Source: Stutzerimonas stutzeri | GTDB taxonomy: Bacteria > Pseudomonadota > Gammaproteobacteria > Pseudomonadales > Pseudomonadaceae | Direction of reading: 5' to 3' | Length of the DNA: 64,000 nucleotides | Assembly: GCF_024448715.1 (NCBI RefSeq) | Contig: NZ_JAMOHZ010000003.1 | Span: forward strand, 514,391-578,390 | Shown: one piece after another, positions 10,952-21,585 of the stretch | Position numbering within the stretch: the stretch's first letter is position 1 | Layout of the letters: each line of letters begins with the position of its first letter | Made by a program: the position numbers and the translations under genes | The notes under the pieces: generated by a model | What the model was told of the DNA's origin: nothing | Databases searched by the model: none | What the model saw: only the letters and a program-made list of their open reading frames with translations

Positions 10952-11706
10952 TCTGCGCGAACCTCTGTCTCGACCTGATCACCGGTCTTGCCAAAACGCC
11001 GTTGACGCTTGGCGAAATCGGCCAACGCGGCGCGCATTGCATCGTGCTTGAAATCCGGCCAGAACAGGTCGGAAAAATACAGCTCAGCGTAGGCCAGCTG
11101 CCACAACAGAAAGTTGCTGATCCGACGCTCGCCCCCGGTGCGGATGCACAGATCCGGCACCGGCATATCACCGGTGGCCAAGTAACTTTGAAAAAGCGCC
11201 GGAGTAATCTCATCAGGGTTCAGACGACCATTCTGCGCCTCACGGGCCATCCGCTGTGCGGCCTGAAGGACATCCCACTGACCACCGTAGTTGGCTGCCA
11301 CCTGAAGCACGAAGCGGCTGCTTCCCGCCGTCATCTCTTCAGCTTCAAGCATCGCGGTCTGCAGCTCAGGATGAAAGCGCGAGCGGTCGCCTATGATGCG
11401 CAAGCTGATGCCGTTTTCGTTGAGTTTGCGAGCTTCCCGGCGCAAAGCGGTAAGAAACAATTCCATCAACGCGCCGACCTCTTCGGCCGGACGTTGCCAG
11501 TTCTCACTGGAAAACGCGAACAGCGTCAGCACCTCGACCCCCGCCTCGGCACAGACCTCAATGACAGCCCTGACCGCATCAACGCCCGCTTTGTGTCCGG
11601 CCACGCCCGGCAAAAGGCGCCTCTTTGCCCAGCGGTTGTTGCCATCCATGATAATTGCGACATGACGGGGTACATTCCGTCCGGCAACCTGCCTGACCTT
11701 TTCCAT
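10945..11706 (-). CDS. uppS: Undecaprenyl diphosphate synthase
   Basis: Cis-prenyltransferase that extends farnesyl diphosphate with eight isopentenyl units to form the C55 lipid carrier for peptidoglycan and O-antigen. The 253-residue protein contains IIMDGNNRWAKRR with catalytic D21, FAFSSENWQRP, and the C-terminal signature RTGGERRISNFLLWQLAYAELYF. The start MEKVRQVAGRNVPRH at 11706 fits the family. The product supplies the carrier that the exopolysaccharide genes at 52-64 kb would need. Also called ispU. Confidence 0.95.
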   Translation of the reverse strand: MEKVRQVAGRNVPRHVAIIMDGNNRWAKRRLLPGVAGHKAGVDAVRAVIEVCAEAGVEVLTLFAFSSENWQRPAEEVGALMELFLTALRREARKLNENGISLRIIGDRSRFHPELQTAMLEAEEMTAGSSRFVLQVAANYGGQWDVLQAAQRMAREAQNGRLNPDEITPALFQSYLATGDMPVPDLCIRTGGERRISNFLLWQLAYAELYFSDLFWPDFKHDAMRAALADFAKRQRRFGKTGDQVETEVRAEC

Positions 11707-11863
11707 GAAACGACTCTACCTGCGCTCAATCACGCTGCGAACAATAGGAGAATTGCCGATGGCAATACCTGGGGATACGACTGAATAGCCCCTCGCGCGC
11801 CACCCCTAACGAAGCCGGCACGCTCCGACACGAGCGATACGAACAAAGCCCGGTACAACAACG

Positions 11864-12421
11864 TCAAACGGCCATCAGGTCGCTTTCTTTGCTTTCCAGC
11901 GTCTTGTCGATTTCCGCAACGTGCTTGTCGGTCAGCTTTTGAATGTCATCCTGAGCACGACGCTCCTCGTCTTCACTGATTTCCTTTTCCTTCACCAAAT
12001 CCTTAAGCTGCGCAATAGCATCGCGACGGATATTGCGTACAGCAACGCGGGCATTCTCGGCCTCGGCGCGCGCCTGCTTGGTATAACCCTTACGCGTCTC
12101 CTCGGTCAGAGCAGGCATCGGTACACGTATGGTGGTCCCAGCAGTGGCCGGATTGAGGCCGAGATCGGAGGTCATGATGGCCTTTTCCACGGCCTGGATC
12201 ATGCCACGGTCGAAGACCGCCAGTGCTAAGGTGCGCGAGTCTTCAACGGTAACGTTGGCGATCTGACGCAGCGGTGTATCACTGCCGTAGTAGGACACCA
12301 TCACGCTATCGAGAATGCTCGGGTGGGCACGACCGGTACGGATCTTGGCGAGTGCATGACCCAAGGACTCCAGGGTTTTCTTCATGCGTTCCTGTGCGTC
12401 TTGTTTGATCTCATTGATCAT
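11864..12421 (-). CDS. frr: Ribosome recycling factor
   Basis: Releases post-termination ribosomes from mRNA together with EF-G and IF3. The 185-residue product has the expected length and the typical beginning [38 protein letters not shown], with the conserved RTGRA element in the three-helix bundle, and a C-terminal coiled part [17 protein letters not shown]. The ATG overlaps the pyrH TGA by four bases. A 157-base spacer to uppS suggests that downstream genes may also have their own promoter. Confidence 0.96.
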   Translation of the reverse strand: MINEIKQDAQERMKKTLESLGHALAKIRTGRAHPSILDSVMVSYYGSDTPLRQIANVTVEDSRTLALAVFDRGMIQAVEKAIMTSDLGLNPATAGTTIRVPMPALTEETRKGYTKQARAEAENARVAVRNIRRDAIAQLKDLVKEKEISEDEERRAQDDIQKLTDKHVAEIDKTLESKESDLMAV

Positions 12422-13161
12422 TGATTCGGTTCCTCGATCAGGGTTCCTTCAGCGCCGCCGAGCACGATATTGAGCAGGGCACCGGGCTTGTTCATGTTGA
12501 ATACCCGCAGCGGCATATTGTGATCACGACACAGGCAAATGGCCGTCAGGTCCATCACGCCGAGCTTGCGGTCAAGCACGTCATCATAAGTCAGCTGCTC
12601 GAATTTCTCAGCGTTCGGGTCTTTGAACGGATCCGCTGTGTAAACGCCGTCGACCTTGGTGGCCTTGAGCACGACGTCAGCATGAATTTCGATAGCGCGC
12701 AGACATGCCGCCGAATCGGTCGTGAAGAACGGGTTGCCGGTTCCCGCCGAGAAGATCACGACCTCACCACTTTTGAGATGACGCATCGCCTTGCGGCGGT
12801 CGTAATGATCGGTGACGCCAACCATGGAAATAGATGACATTACCAGCGCGGGAATGTTGGAACGCTCCAGCGCATCGCGCATCGCCAGTGAGTTCATCAC
12901 GGTAGCCAGCATACCCATGTGATCTCCGGTGACACGATCCATACCGGCGGCTGACAGCGCTGCACCACGGAACAGATTACCGCCACCGATGACCAAGCCA
13001 ACTTCTACGCCTATTCCAACCAACTGACCGACTTCCAAGGCCATGCGATCCAGCACTTTGGGATCGATGCCGAAGTCTTCCGAGCCCATCAAGGCTTCGC
13101 CGCTTAATTTGAGCAGAATGCGTTTATAGCGAGGATTGCGTGCACTCATCTGCTGAGCCAT
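12418..13161 (-). CDS. pyrH: Uridylate kinase
   Basis: Bacterial UMP kinase of the amino-acid-kinase fold, making UDP from UMP and ATP; a hexameric, allosterically regulated enzyme. The 247-residue protein contains [13 protein letters not shown], the glycine-rich [12 protein letters not shown] phosphate-binding loop and [12 protein letters not shown] near the C-terminal domain. The start [14 protein letters not shown] at 13161 matches Pseudomonas PyrH and has AGGAG upstream; a second ATG four codons in is less likely. It is linked to frr by an ATGA overlap. Confidence 0.95.
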   Translation of the reverse strand: MAQQMSARNPRYKRILLKLSGEALMGSEDFGIDPKVLDRMALEVGQLVGIGVEVGLVIGGGNLFRGAALSAAGMDRVTGDHMGMLATVMNSLAMRDALERSNIPALVMSSISMVGVTDHYDRRKAMRHLKSGEVVIFSAGTGNPFFTTDSAACLRAIEIHADVVLKATKVDGVYTADPFKDPNAEKFEQLTYDDVLDRKLGVMDLTAICLCRDHNMPLRVFNMNKPGALLNIVLGGAEGTLIEEPNQ

Positions 13162-13306
13162 TGGCGTTGTTTCTCCTGCGGCGTTTATATGACTGACATG
13201 CTGTACAGCCAGAAAATATCTGCGCTATGACAGCGAAACTGCGGCTTGGTGCCTAGCGATGACTATACCGTGACAAAAAAATAATTCTGCTCTCCAGTTC
13301 GACAAA

Positions 13307-13334
13307 GAGGCCGCGCGCGTGAGCGGGCAGCCTC
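13307..13334 (-). terminator. Hairpin after tsf
   Basis: GAGGC-T-GC-C-CGC / GCG-C-GC-G-GCCTC forms an imperfect stem with TTTGTCG after it on the minus strand, 22 bases past the tsf stop. It probably partially separates tsf from pyrH. Confidence 0.55.
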
Positions 13335-13355
13335 TTCGAGGACAGCAAAAGCGTC

Positions 13356-14225
13356 TTATTGCTTGGTAGCAGCGACCTGAGCGGCAACTTCAGCAGCGAA
13401 GTCGACCTCCGCGCGCTCGATGCCTTCGCCTACTTCGTAACGAACGAAGGAAACGATTTCCGCACCGGCCTTCTTGGCCAGGTCGCCGACCTTGATCTCG
13501 GGGTCCTTGACGAAAGCCTGCTCGACCAGGCTTGCCTCGGCGAGAAACTTGCTGATGCGACCAGCAACCATCTTCTCGACGATTTCGGCGGGCTTGCCTT
13601 TGATCTTGTCTTCGTTCAGCGCCAGGAAGATTTCCTTCTCCTTGGCAACTGCGTCTTCGGAAACCTGCGAGGGGTTCAGGAATTGCGGGTTACTGGCCGC
13701 AACGTGCATGGCGATTTCCTTGGCCAGCTCGACGCTACCGCCCTTCAGAGCGACCAGAACACCGATGCGGTGACCGTGCAGGTAGGAGCCGACCAAATCA
13801 GCTTCTACACTGGTCAAGCGACGGATGTTGACGTTTTCGCCAACCTTGGCAACCAGCGCTTCGCGGTTGCTTTCCTGAGCGGCGATCAACGGCGCGGCGT
13901 CGGTCATCTTCTCGGCGAAGGCTTTCTCAACGCTGCTGCTGACGAAATTCTTGAAGTCGTCCTGCAGTGCCAGGAAGTCGGTCTGCGAGTTGACTTCGAT
14001 AATCACGGCACGCTTGTTGTCATCGGCAACCTTGACCGCGATGGAGCCTTCGGCAGCGATGTTGCCGGCTTTCTTGGCTGCCTTGATGGCGCCAGCAGCA
14101 CGCATGTCATCAATGGCCTTCTCGATGTCGCCGCCAGCAGCGGTGAGTGCTTTTTTGCAATCCATCATGCCTTGGCCAGTGCGCTCGCGCAGTTCTTTAA
14201 CCAGGGCTGCAGTGATTTCTGCCAT
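13356..14225 (-). CDS. tsf: Elongation factor Ts
   Basis: Guanine nucleotide exchange factor for EF-Tu. The 289-residue product starts MAEITAALVKELRERTGQGMMDCKKAL, the conserved N-terminal helical module, and contains the TDF motif at residues 82-84 that wedges into the EF-Tu Mg2+ site. Codon choice is strongly biased, as expected for a translation factor. It follows rpsB on the same strand, separated by a hairpin attenuator, and another hairpin follows its stop before pyrH. Confidence 0.96.
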   Translation of the reverse strand: MAEITAALVKELRERTGQGMMDCKKALTAAGGDIEKAIDDMRAAGAIKAAKKAGNIAAEGSIAVKVADDNKRAVIIEVNSQTDFLALQDDFKNFVSSSVEKAFAEKMTDAAPLIAAQESNREALVAKVGENVNIRRLTSVEADLVGSYLHGHRIGVLVALKGGSVELAKEIAMHVAASNPQFLNPSQVSEDAVAKEKEIFLALNEDKIKGKPAEIVEKMVAGRISKFLAEASLVEQAFVKDPEIKVGDLAKKAGAEIVSFVRYEVGEGIERAEVDFAAEVAAQVAATKQ

Positions 14226-14291
14226 GTTCGCAAATCCTCTCGATTCGATTTTCGATCATCGCCTCGTTAATCAGGCGATCAATTCGGAAGT

Positions 14292-14317
14292 GGCAAAAAG
14301 GGGGCATAGCCCCCTTT
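14292..14317 (-). terminator. Attenuator between rpsB and tsf
   Basis: Perfect nine-pair stem AAAGGGGGC/GCCCCCTTT with a three-base loop, followed on the minus strand by TTTTTGCC. It lies between the rpsB stop and the tsf start, where a similar partial terminator is known in E. coli. Confidence 0.8.
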
Positions 14318-14352
14318 CTGTTCAACGGGTATCAGCTATGCGGCAAACGCGC

Positions 14353-15093
14353 TCAGCCTTGAGCGGCCTCGGGGGCAGCTTCTTCGACGAACTGGTCAGC
14401 ACCGCCAGCGCCGTTCTGGCGGCCACGCAGTACAGCGTCGGCCATCGAGCCCAGATAAAGTTGCACGGCACGGATGGCATCATCATTACCAGGGATGATG
14501 TAGTCCACACCTTCCGGGCTGCTGTTGGTATCGACGATACCGATGACCGGGATGCCCAGCTTGTTGGCTTCAGAGATGGCAATGCGCTCGTGATCGACAT
14601 CGACGACGAACATAGCATCGGGCAGACCGCCCATATCCTTGATACCACCCAGGCTGCGATCGAGCTTCTCGAGATCGCGAGTGCGCATCAGGGCTTCTTT
14701 CTTGGTCAGCTTCTCGAAGGTACCGTCTTGAGACTGAACTTCCAGATCACGTAGACGCTTGATCGAAGCGCGGATGGTCTTGTAGTTTGTCAGCATGCCG
14801 CCCAACCAGCGGTGATCGACATACGGAGAGCCGCAACGAGCGGCTTCTTCGCGAACGATCTTGCCAGCGGAACGCTTGGTACCGACGAACAGAATCTTGT
14901 TCTTGCCAGCAGCCAGTTTCTCAACGAAACGCAGAGCGTCGTTGAACATCGGCAGGGTCTGCTCAAGGTTGATGATATGAATCTTGTTGCGCGCACCGAA
15001 AATGTATTTGTTCATTTTCGGATTCCAGTAACGGGTCTGGTGGCCGAAGTGCACACCGGCCTTCAGCATGTCGCGCATGGTGACTTGAGTCAT
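14353..15093 (-). CDS. rpsB: 30S ribosomal protein S2
   Basis: Small-subunit ribosomal protein needed for S1 docking. The 246-residue protein starts [46 protein letters not shown], which includes the S2 signature, and later has [43 protein letters not shown]. The tail is acidic and Ala/Glu-rich. It is the first gene of the leftward rpsB-tsf unit and faces map across about 300 bases. In related bacteria rpsB is autoregulated through its leader; the leader here is long enough for that, but I cannot show it. Confidence 0.96.
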   Translation of the reverse strand: MTQVTMRDMLKAGVHFGHQTRYWNPKMNKYIFGARNKIHIINLEQTLPMFNDALRFVEKLAAGKNKILFVGTKRSAGKIVREEAARCGSPYVDHRWLGGMLTNYKTIRASIKRLRDLEVQSQDGTFEKLTKKEALMRTRDLEKLDRSLGGIKDMGGLPDAMFVVDVDHERIAISEANKLGIPVIGIVDTNSSPEGVDYIIPGNDDAIRAVQLYLGSMADAVLRGRQNGAGGADQFVEEAAPEAAQG

Positions 15094-15396
15094 GGTACTT
15101 CCTCAGATAGTCGGGTTAGGCCTCCACGCGTCCCGATATCCAACTCTTGCGAGCACCCAGGATACCGTGTCGACACGTGTGTGGGGTCAGGCTCGGCGGG
15201 CAGTCCCGCAGAGCGGCGCGTTTTATAGCATAAAGACAGGCTAGAGGCCAGACTGATTTGCACGACTCGCGCATCCCGCACGCATGCTGTCTCGCTCAGC
15301 CTTCCAGCCTTCGGCGCTTTTATCGGCTCCACGTCTATTTGGTTTATCATTTGCGCTTTCGTTTTTGATGCGCTTCCCGGCGCCAATGAGGTTCGA
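15094..15396. other. Divergent promoter region of rpsB and map
   Basis: About 300 bases between the divergent rpsB and map. A possible rpsB -10 (TATAAA on minus, 15222-15227) is preceded by TG, giving an extended -10; no strong -35. A TTTATAGCATAAA run around it and AT-rich stretch at 15341-15370 on the map side are the likeliest promoters. The rpsB leader would be about 120 bases long. Confidence 0.5.
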
Positions 15397-16179
15397 ATGA
15401 CTGTCACCATCAAGACGCCCGAAGATATTGAGAAAATGCGCATTGCGGGGCGACTCGCCGCCGAGGTGCTGGAGATGATCGGCGAACACGTCAAGCCGGG
15501 TATCACTACCGAAGAACTGGACCGCCTCTGCCATGAGCACATCGTCAACGTGCAGCAGGCCATACCCGCCCCGCTGAATTACAAGGGCTACCCGAAGTCG
15601 ATCTGTACGTCTATCAACCACGTCGTCTGCCATGGCATCCCCAACGACAAGCCGCTAAAGGATGGTGACATTCTCAATATCGACATTACCGTCATCAAAG
15701 ATGGCTACCACGGCGATACGAGCAAGATGTTCATTGTCGGCAAAGCACCGGAATGGGCCGAGCGTCTATGCAAGGTCACGCAGGAATGCCTCTATAAAGG
15801 TATCGAGATCGTCCGCCCCGGTATCCATCTTGGCGATATTGGCGAAGTGATCCAGAAGCATGCCGAGAAGAACGGCTTCTCCGTGGTCCGTGAATATTGT
15901 GGCCACGGCATTGGCAAGGTCTTTCACGAGGAACCGCAGGTGCTTCATTACGGGCGCGCCGGGACTGGCCTGGAGCTCAAGGAAGGCATGACCTTTACCA
16001 TCGAGCCGATGATCAATCAGGGCCGTTCGGAAACGCGCTTGCTGGGCGACGGCTGGACAGCCATCACCAAGGATCGCAAGCTGTCTGCACAGTGGGAACA
16101 CACCATTGTGGTGACTACCGATGGTTATGAAATCTTTACCCTGCGCAGCGATGACACCATCGCCCGCACCTCGTCCTGA
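15397..16179 (+). CDS. map: Type I methionine aminopeptidase
   Basis: Removes the initiator methionine from nascent proteins. All five metal ligands are visible: D96 in NIDITV, D107 in HGDTS, H170 in YCGHGIGK, E203 in FTIEPMI and E234 in QWEHT. The protein is 260 residues, the expected length for a type Ia enzyme. GAGG lies six bases before the ATG. It is transcribed away from rpsB, the common Pseudomonas arrangement, and is followed by glnD after about 40 bases. Confidence 0.96.
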   Translation: MTVTIKTPEDIEKMRIAGRLAAEVLEMIGEHVKPGITTEELDRLCHEHIVNVQQAIPAPLNYKGYPKSICTSINHVVCHGIPNDKPLKDGDILNIDITVIKDGYHGDTSKMFIVGKAPEWAERLCKVTQECLYKGIEIVRPGIHLGDIGEVIQKHAEKNGFSVVREYCGHGIGKVFHEEPQVLHYGRAGTGLELKEGMTFTIEPMINQGRSETRLLGDGWTAITKDRKLSAQWEHTIVVTTDGYEIFTLRSDDTIARTSS

Positions 16180-16218
16180 TCAGTTATCAACAATGTTGCC
16201 TTGATGGAGGGCGCTGGC

Positions 16219-18921
16219 ATGCCTCAGGTTGATCCCGAACTGTTCGACCGCAGCCAGTTCCAGGCAGAGCTGGCGCTTAAAGCCAGTCCCATCGCTGCTT
16301 TCAAGAAGGTTATCCGCAAAGCACGTGAAGTGCTCGACACACGATTTTTAGCAGGCCGCGATATCCGTGGCCTGATTGAAGACCGTGCCTGGTTCGTCGA
16401 TCAGATCTTGCGCGCAGCCTGGCAGCGTTTCGACTGGAACAGCGATGCCGAGATCGCACTGGTCGCAGTGGGCGGCTATGGTCGCGGAGAGCTGCATCCA
16501 TACTCCGATATCGATCTGCTGATCCTGCTCGATGATAGCGATCAGGAGAAATTCCGAGACTCTATCGAAGGCTTCCTGACCCTGCTTTGGGATATCGGTC
16601 TGGAGGTCGGCCAGAGCGTACGCTCGGTGGCGGAATGCGCCGAAGAGGCACGAGCAGACCTGACGGTGATCACCAACCTGATGGAAAGCCGCACCATCGC
16701 CGGGCCCGAGCGCCTGCGACAAAACATGCTGAAGGTCACCAGCCCATCGGAAATGTGGCCGAGCAAAGAATTCTTCCTTGCCAAACGCAACGAGCAAGCG
16801 GCGCGTCATTCCAAATACAACAACACCGAGTACAACCTTGAGCCCAACGTAAAAGGCTCGCCCGGCGGGCTACGCGACATTCAAACAATTCTGTGGATCG
16901 CGCGACGCCAGTTCGGCAGCCTGAATCTGAGCGCAATCGTCGATCAGGGTTTTCTAACCGAAGGCGAATATTCGCTGTTGGTGTCCAGCCAGGAATTCAT
17001 CTGGCGCGTCCGCTACGGGTTGCACATGTTGGCCGGGCGCGCCGAAGACCGCCTGCTCTTCGACCACCAACGCAGTCTCGCCGCCCTCCTCGGCTATGAA
17101 GACAGCGACGCCAAACTGGCCATTGAGCGCTTCATGCAGAAGTACTACCGCGTGGTCATGAGCATTTCCGAACTTGGCGATCTGGTGGGGCAACATTTCG
17201 CCGAGGTCATTCTCTGGGAAGGTGACAGCGGCGATGCCGTGCCGCTCAATAGCCGCTTCGTCTTACGCGACGGCTATCTCGAAGTGGCCAATGATTCGGT
17301 TTTCAAGCGCAGACCCTTCGCGATCCTCGAAGTGTTCGTATTGTTGGCGCAACATCCAGAAATCCAAGGGGTTCGGGCCGAAACCATCCGTTTGTTGCGC
17401 GACCACCGCCATCTCATCAATGATGATTTCCGTAGCGATATCCGCAACACCAGCCTGTTCATCGAGCTGTTCAAGTGCAAGGAAGGTATACACCGCAACC
17501 TGCGCAGAATGAACCGCTACGGCATCCTCGGACGCTACCTGCCGGAGTTCGGTCATATTGTCGGGCAGATGCAACATGATCTCTTCCACATCTATACCGT
17601 CGACGCCCATACGCTCAACGTCATCAAGTATCTGCGCAAGCTCAGCAAGCCCGGCGTTGCCGAGAAGTATCCGCTGGCCAGCAAGCTGGTCGAACGCCTG
17701 CCCAAGCCGGAACTCATTTATATCGCGGGGCTTTATCACGATATCGCCAAAGGCCGCGGCGGCAATCATTCGGAGCTTGGCGCCGTGGATGCCCATACCT
17801 TTTGCGTGCGCCACAAGCTGCCGGCGTGGGATACGCGTTTGGTGGTCTGGCTGGTGGAGAACCACCTGATGATGTCCACCACAGCGCAGCGCAAGGATCT
17901 ATCCGACCCGCAAGTAATCAATGATTTCGCTCAGATGGTCGGCGACGAGACCCACCTCGATTACCTGTATGTACTTACCGTAGCGGACATCAACGCCACC
18001 AACCCAACGCTGTGGAACTCCTGGCGAGCAAGCCTGCTACGCCAGCTGTACACAGAAACCAAACGAGCCCTCAAACGCGGCCTGGAAAATCCGTTAGGGC
18101 GAGAGGAACAGATTCGCCAGACCCAGCGTGCCGCGCTCGACAATCTGGTACGCAACGGCACTGATCCAGACGACGCCGAGCAATTGTGGTCGCAACTGGG
18201 TGACGACTACTTCATGCGTCACAGCTCCACAGACGTCGCTTGGCATACTGAAGCCATCATCGAACATCCGAGCGACGGCGGCCCGCTGGTTCTGATCAAG
18301 GAAACCACCCAGCGCGAATTCGAAGGCGGCACGCAGATTTTCATCTATGCACCGGACCAGCACGACTTCTTCGCCGTGACCGTGGCGGCAATGGATCAGC
18401 TGAACCTGAACATTCACGACGCCCGCATCATTACCTCGAGCAGCCAGTTCACGCTGGATACCTACATCGTGTTAGATGCCGATGGTAGCCCTATCGGCAA
18501 CGATCCCGAGCGCACCGAGGAAATTCGTCAAGGCTTAATCGATGCGCTGCGCAACCCGGACGATTACCTGACGATCATCCAGAAACGCGTGCCCCGACAG
18601 CTCAAGCACTTCGCGTTTCCGCCGCAGGTCACCATTCACAACGATATGCAACGCCCCCAGACGATCATCGAAGTCATCGCACCCGACCGCCCCGGGCTGC
18701 TGGCTCGCATCGGACAGCTGTTTCTGGACTTCGATCTATCTCTGCAGAACGCGAAAATCGCCACGCTTGGCGAGCGCGTCGAGGACGTATTTTTTGTGAC
18801 CAATGCCGAGAATCAGCCGCTGTCAGATCCGCAGCTGTGCCTCAAGCTGCAACAGGCGATGATCAAGCAGCTGTCGCAGGAAAACGAGCGTCAACCGTCA
18901 CCGAGCAGCATCGTCATCTGA
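16219..18921 (+). CDS. glnD: PII uridylyltransferase/uridylyl-removing enzyme
   Basis: Main nitrogen sensor: it uridylylates PII (GlnB/GlnK) when glutamine is low and removes UMP when it is high. The 900-residue protein contains the nucleotidyltransferase motif [19 protein letters not shown] near residues 85-103, an HD domain ([17 protein letters not shown]) for the removing activity, and two C-terminal ACT domains that bind glutamine, the last around [20 protein letters not shown]. The ATG at 16219 has GGAGG seven bases upstream and gives [10 protein letters not shown]; a TTG-ATG pair at 16201-16206 is rejected. Convergent with mrpG, 70 bases away. Confidence 0.95.
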   Translation: MPQVDPELFDRSQFQAELALKASPIAAFKKVIRKAREVLDTRFLAGRDIRGLIEDRAWFVDQILRAAWQRFDWNSDAEIALVAVGGYGRGELHPYSDIDLLILLDDSDQEKFRDSIEGFLTLLWDIGLEVGQSVRSVAECAEEARADLTVITNLMESRTIAGPERLRQNMLKVTSPSEMWPSKEFFLAKRNEQAARHSKYNNTEYNLEPNVKGSPGGLRDIQTILWIARRQFGSLNLSAIVDQGFLTEGEYSLLVSSQEFIWRVRYGLHMLAGRAEDRLLFDHQRSLAALLGYEDSDAKLAIERFMQKYYRVVMSISELGDLVGQHFAEVILWEGDSGDAVPLNSRFVLRDGYLEVANDSVFKRRPFAILEVFVLLAQHPEIQGVRAETIRLLRDHRHLINDDFRSDIRNTSLFIELFKCKEGIHRNLRRMNRYGILGRYLPEFGHIVGQMQHDLFHIYTVDAHTLNVIKYLRKLSKPGVAEKYPLASKLVERLPKPELIYIAGLYHDIAKGRGGNHSELGAVDAHTFCVRHKLPAWDTRLVVWLVENHLMMSTTAQRKDLSDPQVINDFAQMVGDETHLDYLYVLTVADINATNPTLWNSWRASLLRQLYTETKRALKRGLENPLGREEQIRQTQRAALDNLVRNGTDPDDAEQLWSQLGDDYFMRHSSTDVAWHTEAIIEHPSDGGPLVLIKETTQREFEGGTQIFIYAPDQHDFFAVTVAAMDQLNLNIHDARIITSSSQFTLDTYIVLDADGSPIGNDPERTEEIRQGLIDALRNPDDYLTIIQKRVPRQLKHFAFPPQVTIHNDMQRPQTIIEVIAPDRPGLLARIGQLFLDFDLSLQNAKIATLGERVEDVFFVTNAENQPLSDPQLCLKLQQAMIKQLSQENERQPSPSSIVI

Positions 18922-18991
18922 GCGCCCATCCGGTAAATTGCGCAGACAGCCGGTAAGCATGCAACGGTGACCGAACGGGTACATGACCCGA

Positions 18992-19321
18992 TCAATCCCA
19001 AGGCTTGCCGCGAGTTTGCTCGACGCAAGACAGCTTCTGTTGCATGGCCGCCTTCGCCAGTATGTGGGCACTGACCGGAGCGGTGATGAACAAAAACAGG
19101 GGGATCAGCAGCTCGTGCAGACTCAGACCGTCATTCCTGCTACCGAAGAAGATCATCGATGCGATGACGATGCCGCCCACACCGAGAGTGGTGGCCTTGG
19201 TCGGTCCATGCAGACGAGTATAAAAGTCGGGCAGACGATACAAGCCGATCGCACCGATCAGCGCGAAGATACTTCCGATGACCAGACACACGCTGACCAG
19301 CAATTCGACCCAGAACGGCAT
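18992..19321 (-). CDS. mrpG: Mrp/Sha Na+/H+ antiporter subunit G
   Basis: Small inner-membrane subunit of the multisubunit monovalent cation/proton antiporter. The 109-residue product MPFWVELLVSVCLVIGSIFALIGAIGLYRLPDFYTRLHGPTKATTLG carries the MnhG/PhaG signature (GLYRLPDFYTRLHGPTK) and three membrane segments. I chose the ATG at 19321, ten bases after the mrpF stop; an in-frame start at 19375 lies inside mrpF. It is the last gene of the operon and converges on glnD. Confidence 0.92.
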   Translation of the reverse strand: MPFWVELLVSVCLVIGSIFALIGAIGLYRLPDFYTRLHGPTKATTLGVGGIVIASMIFFGSRNDGLSLHELLIPLFLFITAPVSAHILAKAAMQQKLSCVEQTRGKPWD

Positions 19322-19331
19322 GTGTTCTCCC

Positions 19332-19601
19332 TCAATCGATGATGTCGCCGTGCAGCAAATGCTTGCCCACGGCAACGGTACTGACGAACCCCATCACTGC
19401 TATCAGCAGCGCGGCCTCGAAGAATAAATCGGAGGCCAGCCAGATACCGAACAACACGATTAGCGCAAGACCATTGATGTACAACGTGTCCAGCGCCAGC
19501 ACCCGGTCGGGCATATCCGGCCCCTTGACCAAGCGAACGATGTTGAGCAATGCCGCCAGGGCCAGCAAGCCCATACAGAGGGGAATCACGTACGCTAGCA
19601 T
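19332..19601 (-). CDS. mrpF: Mrp/Sha Na+/H+ antiporter subunit F
   Basis: Inner-membrane subunit of 89 residues with three predicted helices. MLAYVIPLCMGLLALAALLNIVRLVKGPDMPDRVLALDTLYINGLALIV contains the MrpF hallmark RLVKGPxxPDRVLALDT. Its start overlaps the end of mrpE by seven bases. It is needed with the other subunits for a working Mrp complex in characterised systems. Confidence 0.92.
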   Translation of the reverse strand: MLAYVIPLCMGLLALAALLNIVRLVKGPDMPDRVLALDTLYINGLALIVLFGIWLASDLFFEAALLIAVMGFVSTVAVGKHLLHGDIID

Positions 19602-20086
19602 TCGAAAATCTCCAGCAGCGGCGTCTCATAGCTGCTCTTTACCTCAGCGATCAGCGCCTCGATATCGGGTGCATCCAGCGCATGCAGAATCAGCATCGTG
19701 TGATCTTCACTCAGGCCGGCGGACACTGTGCCAGGGGTCAGCGAGATGATGCTCGTCAACACCGCCAAGACGAACTCATCCTCGATCAACATCGGCACCT
19801 CGACGAACGCGGGCTGCAAATTCCGTGTGGGGCCAATTACCAACTTGGCCACATGAACGTTGGCGATCACGATGTCATGGAACACCTTCAACATGAACAG
19901 ACACAGCTTGAGCGGTTTGCGTACCCGCGGCACTTTAATCAGAAAGCCACCGACGAGTAGCGGAATCGCCCAGCCGAGAAACAGCCCCAGCAAGAGATGA
20001 CCAAGATTCAGAGTGTTATTGAGCAACAGCCATAGCGCGGCCAGCGACAGCGTCAACGCAGGGTTCGGCAAAACACGAGATTTCAT
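19595..20086 (-). CDS. mrpE: Mrp/Sha Na+/H+ antiporter subunit E
   Basis: Membrane-anchored subunit (MnhE/PhaE family) of 163 residues. The chosen ATG at 20086 gives MKSRVLPNPALTLSLAALWLLLNNTLNLGHLLLGLFLGWAIPLLV, two hydrophobic segments, followed by the cytoplasmic domain with LTPGTVSAGLSEDHTMLILHALDA. The ATG overlaps the mrpD stop by four bases. A longer frame to 20347 lies inside mrpD and is rejected. SLTPGT is the conserved family motif. Confidence 0.93.
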   Translation of the reverse strand: MKSRVLPNPALTLSLAALWLLLNNTLNLGHLLLGLFLGWAIPLLVGGFLIKVPRVRKPLKLCLFMLKVFHDIVIANVHVAKLVIGPTRNLQPAFVEVPMLIEDEFVLAVLTSIISLTPGTVSAGLSEDHTMLILHALDAPDIEALIAEVKSSYETPLLEIFEC

Positions 20087-21585
20087 GCAGCTCCTCCCTG
20101 GATGATCTGCAGATAGGAGCCGAGATCGAACAGTTGTGCAGCCGTGGCTTGGATATACGTCTGAATCGGCTGCGCGGCGACAACCAGACCCACGCTGGCC
20201 AGCAATAGGCCGGCGGTCGCAGCTACACATATCGAATCTGCGGGCTTTCCAACGGTAGCCGCCTCGCTCGGGCGCCAGAACACCATGCTTCCGGCGCGAC
20301 TCAGAGCGATCAACATGCCCAGCCCCGAAACCAGCACCACTGACCACAGTATCGAGGCACCAATACCAGGCGGTACCGCCTGCAACAGCATCACTTTACC
20401 GAGAAAGCCGGAAAAAGGAGGCAACCCTGCGACGGAAATCGCTCCGGCAAAAAACAGTGCGCCCAACATCAACGGCTGCCTTAATGCCGGCGCTGAGATC
20501 AGCTCCGATGCCGTATCGCCGCGTTGACGAGCAATGATGTCCGCTAACAGGAACAGCCCACCCGTCACTAGGGTACTGTGCAGCAGGTAATACAACGCTG
20601 CCGCCAACCCCTGCTCAGTCCCCAGCGCAACTCCGGCCAGCAAAGTGCCCACCGAAACCACCACTAGATACGACAGCAGGATTTGTAGATTGCGCGAAGC
20701 GAGCGCACCGACCACACCAGCGGCAAGGGTAAGCATTGACAGCGGCCACAGCCAGTCGAGCACCATATTGCTCAGGACACCCGCCTCGCTGCCATAAATC
20801 AGCGTAAACACCCGGACAATCGCATAAAGACCAATTTTAGTCATGATCGCGAACAGCGCTGCAACCGGTGCCGTCGCCGAGGCATAGGTACGCGGAAGCC
20901 AGAAATACAGCGGCAGAATCGCACCTTTGAGGGCGAACACCACCAGTAGCAGATAACCCGCGGCGGCTAGCAGCGGTGCATCCCTTGGATCAGCCGCACC
21001 GACCTGGATGGCCAGGTCAGCCATGTTCAGCGTCCCGGTGAGCCCGTACAACATACTGACCCCGATCAGAAAAAGCCCCGAGCCCAGCAAATTCAGCACG
21101 ACATAATGAATGCCGGCCTGCACACGCTTCGCACCGTTGCCGTGCAGCAACAGCGCATAGGATGAAATGAGCAGAATTTCGAAGAACACGAACAGGTTAA
21201 ACAGATCACCTGTCAGAAACGCGCCATTGATGCCGGCCAATTGAAATTGAAACAACGCATGGAAATTGGGCCCCCGCTTGTCGTCTCCGCGCGACGCATA
21301 AATTACCGAAAAGCTTGCAAGCACTGCGGTGACCAACAGCATTAGCGCGCTTAGCCGGTCGAGCAAGAGCATGATCCCGAACGGTGGCAGCCAGTCTCCC
21401 AGCTGGTATACGGACAGCGCACCCGTGTTTGCCAGCAACAGCAGCCATATGGCCAACGGCACCAGCAACCAGGTCGCTACCAGTGACAGCAGACGTTTGA
21501 ATGGTAGTCCTTGCCTATGGCTCAGCAGCAGTACGCAACCGGCGAACAGCGGAAGCAGGATCGGGAAGATCAACGCATGATTCAT
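20083..21585 (-). CDS. mrpD: Mrp/Sha Na+/H+ antiporter subunit D
   Basis: Proton-pumping-type subunit of the NuoN/NuoM/MrpD family, 500 residues with about 14 membrane helices. Recognisable blocks are LFNLFVFFEILLISSYALLLHG and LPLYFWLPRTYASATAPVAALFAIMTKIGLYAIVRVF, which hold the conserved glutamate and lysines of the antiporter channel. The gene overlaps both mrpC and mrpE by four bases. It is homologous to complex I antiporter-like subunits but belongs to Mrp by context. Confidence 0.94.
   Translation of the reverse strand: MNHALIFPILLPLFAGCVLLLSHRQGLPFKRLLSLVATWLLVPLAIWLLLLANTGALSVYQLGDWLPPFGIMLLLDRLSALMLLVTAVLASFSVIYASRGDDKRGPNFHALFQFQLAGINGAFLTGDLFNLFVFFEILLISSYALLLHGNGAKRVQAGIHYVVLNLLGSGLFLIGVSMLYGLTGTLNMADLAIQVGAADPRDAPLLAAAGYLLLVVFALKGAILPLYFWLPRTYASATAPVAALFAIMTKIGLYAIVRVFTLIYGSEAGVLSNMVLDWLWPLSMLTLAAGVVGALASRNLQILLSYLVVVSVGTLLAGVALGTEQGLAAALYYLLHSTLVTGGLFLLADIIARQRGDTASELISAPALRQPLMLGALFFAGAISVAGLPPFSGFLGKVMLLQAVPPGIGASILWSVVLVSGLGMLIALSRAGSMVFWRPSEAATVGKPADSICVAATAGLLLASVGLVVAAQPIQTYIQATAAQLFDLGSYLQIIQGGAA

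Noticed and set aside
13359..14270. 303-codon plus-strand frame opposite tsf
   Set aside because: Antisense to a highly biased essential gene; long antisense frames are expected in GC-rich codon usage.
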